Assembly (NCBI GenBank): GCA_021802115.1 | Contig: JAKABA010000228.1 | Span: forward strand, 1 to 6,203 | Origin: a bacterium | Lineage (GTDB): Bacteria; Chloroflexota; Dormibacteria; UBA8260; Bog-877 | Reading direction: 5' to 3' | Length of the DNA: 6,203 bases | Notes under the pieces: model-generated | What the model was told of the DNA's origin: nothing | Databases searched by the model: none | Seen by the model: the letters and a program-made list of their open reading frames with translations, nothing else | Shown: piece by piece, positions 5,208 to 6,203 of the stretch | Numbering within the stretch: the first letter of the stretch is position 1 | Layout of the letters: each line of letters begins with the position of its first letter | Program-made: the position numbers and the translations under genes

Positions 5208-6203
5208 GCCCTCGGGGCGGTGAGGCTGGGGTCGCGGCGCCGGCGCGGGGGCCGGCGGAGGCGACCGCGGGGCGGGGACGGGTCAACGACTTCGCGGTCA
5301 AGCTCGCCAACGTAAACGGCACCGGGTCCGCCACTGCCAACAGCTGGCTCATGCAGGCCATCTTCCGGATGGGGGTGCCGGTCTCGGGCAAGAACCTGTT
5401 CCCCTCGAACATCCAGGGCCTGCCGACCTGGTACGAGATCAGGGTCAATGCCGACGGGCACACCGCCCGCAGTCAGGAATACGACCTGATGGTCGCCATG
5501 AACGGGCAGACCTACGCCGCCGACATCGCCGAGGTGCGTTCTGGAGGGTATCTGCTCTTCGACGACAGCTGGCCCCTGGAGCCCGCCCTGCGCCGCTCCG
5601 ACGTCACCTTTCTGGGGGTTCCCCTGGCCCGGCTCTGCAGCCGTCACTTCACCAGCAGCCGGGAGCGCATCCTCATGAAGAACGTCGTCTACGCCGGCGC
5701 CGTCGCGGCCCTGCTGGCGCTCGACCTCGAGGTGCTGGCCGGACTGCTCCAGGAGACCTACGGCCGCCGTCCGCGCCTGCTGGAGGCGAACCAGCTGGCG
5801 CTCCAGCTGGGGCACGACTACGCGACCGAGAACTTCCCCTGCCCGCTGCCCTTCCACCTGGAACGCAGTGACCGCACCGACGGCCTGATCCTCATCGACG
5901 GTAACACCGCGACCGCTCTGGGGGCCCTGTACGCGGGCGCGACCGTGGCAGGCTGGTACCCGATCACCCCCGCCACCTCGGTGATGGACAACTTCAGCCA
6001 TCTCTGCGCGAGGTACCGCCGCGAGCCCAACCCCGGCGCTGGTCCCGACGATCCCCCGGAGGTGAACAACTACCTGATCGTCCAGGCCGAGGACGAGCTG
6101 GCCGCTTTGGGCGTGGTGATCGGCGCCTCCTGGGCCGGGGCCCGCGCCTTCACCTCCACCGCCGGTCCCGGGCTCTCGCTGATGAACGAGCTTTTGGGAC
6201 TCG
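5204..6203 (+). CDS. 2-oxoacid:ferredoxin oxidoreductase, fused gamma-alpha subunit (KorA-like), 3' truncated
   Basis: The visible 333 residues belong to the 2-oxoacid:acceptor oxidoreductase family, which decarboxylates 2-oxoacids to acyl-CoA with thiamine diphosphate and passes two electrons to Fe-S acceptors. After an Ala/Gly/Pro-rich leader (1-26) comes the gamma domain (about 27-205): VNGTGSATAN at 37-46 and SGKNLFPSNIQGLPTWYEIR at 61-80. The alpha (pyrimidine-binding) domain starts near 227: DGNTATALGA (232-241), the hallmark YPITPATS (252-259), AEDELAALGVVIGASWAGAR (295-314) and STAGPGLSLMNE (318-329). The gamma-alpha fusion with this NGTGS version is typical of Kor/For-type enzymes. 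2-oxoglutarate is the likeliest substrate, but the sequence does not settle it. ATG 5204 overlaps the upstream stop (ATGA), with GGTGGGG about 11 bases before it. The rest of alpha, and probably a beta subunit with the thiamine diphosphate site, lie beyond the window. Confidence 0.92.
   Translation, partial: MSPRGGEAGVAAPARGPAEATAGRGRVNDFAVKLANVNGTGSATANSWLMQAIFRMGVPVSGKNLFPSNIQGLPTWYEIRVNADGHTARSQEYDLMVAMNGQTYAADIAEVRSGGYLLFDDSWPLEPALRRSDVTFLGVPLARLCSRHFTSSRERILMKNVVYAGAVAALLALDLEVLAGLLQETYGRRPRLLEANQLALQLGHDYATENFPCPLPFHLERSDRTDGLILIDGNTATALGALYAGATVAGWYPITPATSVMDNFSHLCARYRREPNPGAGPDDPPEVNNYLIVQAEDELAALGVVIGASWAGARAFTSTAGPGLSLMNELLGL

Noticed and set aside
5174..6001. Open frame (275 codons, - strand) opposite the KorA-like gene
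   Set aside because: The opposite strand encodes conserved YPITP, GKNLFPSNIQGLP and other family motifs. This frame is its shadow.

Overview
This is a G+C-rich bacterial segment (about two-thirds G+C or more by eye, with nearly every third codon position G or C). It suggests a high-GC lineage such as Actinomycetota, Chloroflexota or Dormibacterota, but nothing here fixes the taxon. There are six protein genes, two of them cut by the window ends. I see no RNA gene, mobile element or CRISPR array.

Left end (1-204, + strand): the 3' end of an unrecognised gene, which runs convergently into the next operon with only 13 bases between the stops. Left half (218-3127, - strand): a complete three-gene operon for the proton-translocating NAD(P)+ transhydrogenase in the split-alpha arrangement. 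Transcription order is pntAA (NAD(H) domain), pntAB (short membrane alpha-2 subunit), pntB (membrane plus NADP(H) domain). pntAA and pntAB overlap by ATGA. pntB follows after 67 bases.

Middle (3128-3380): a divergent intergenic region of about 250 bases containing the most A+T-rich patch of the window. It probably holds promoters for both directions. Right half (3381-6203, + strand): a GltD/NfnB-type FAD, NAD(P) and iron-sulfur oxidoreductase with a C-terminal 2x[4Fe-4S] ferredoxin module. Its stop overlaps by ATGA with the start of a fused gamma-alpha subunit of a 2-oxoacid:ferredoxin oxidoreductase (KorA-like), which runs off the end. The thiamine diphosphate-binding beta subunit would be expected just downstream.

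The right-hand pair looks like part of a 2-oxoacid:NAD(P)+ oxidoreductase, in which low-potential electrons from 2-oxoacid (probably 2-oxoglutarate) decarboxylation pass through iron-sulfur clusters to FAD and then to NAD(P)+. The divergent transhydrogenase exchanges hydride between NADH and NADP+ using the proton gradient. Together they read as a redox-balancing locus linking 2-oxoacid oxidation to the NADPH/NADH pools. The individual families are known. The points most worth a second look are the gene pairing, the reduced N-terminal iron-sulfur domain of the FAD protein, and the position of the proton-channel histidine in the transhydrogenase.
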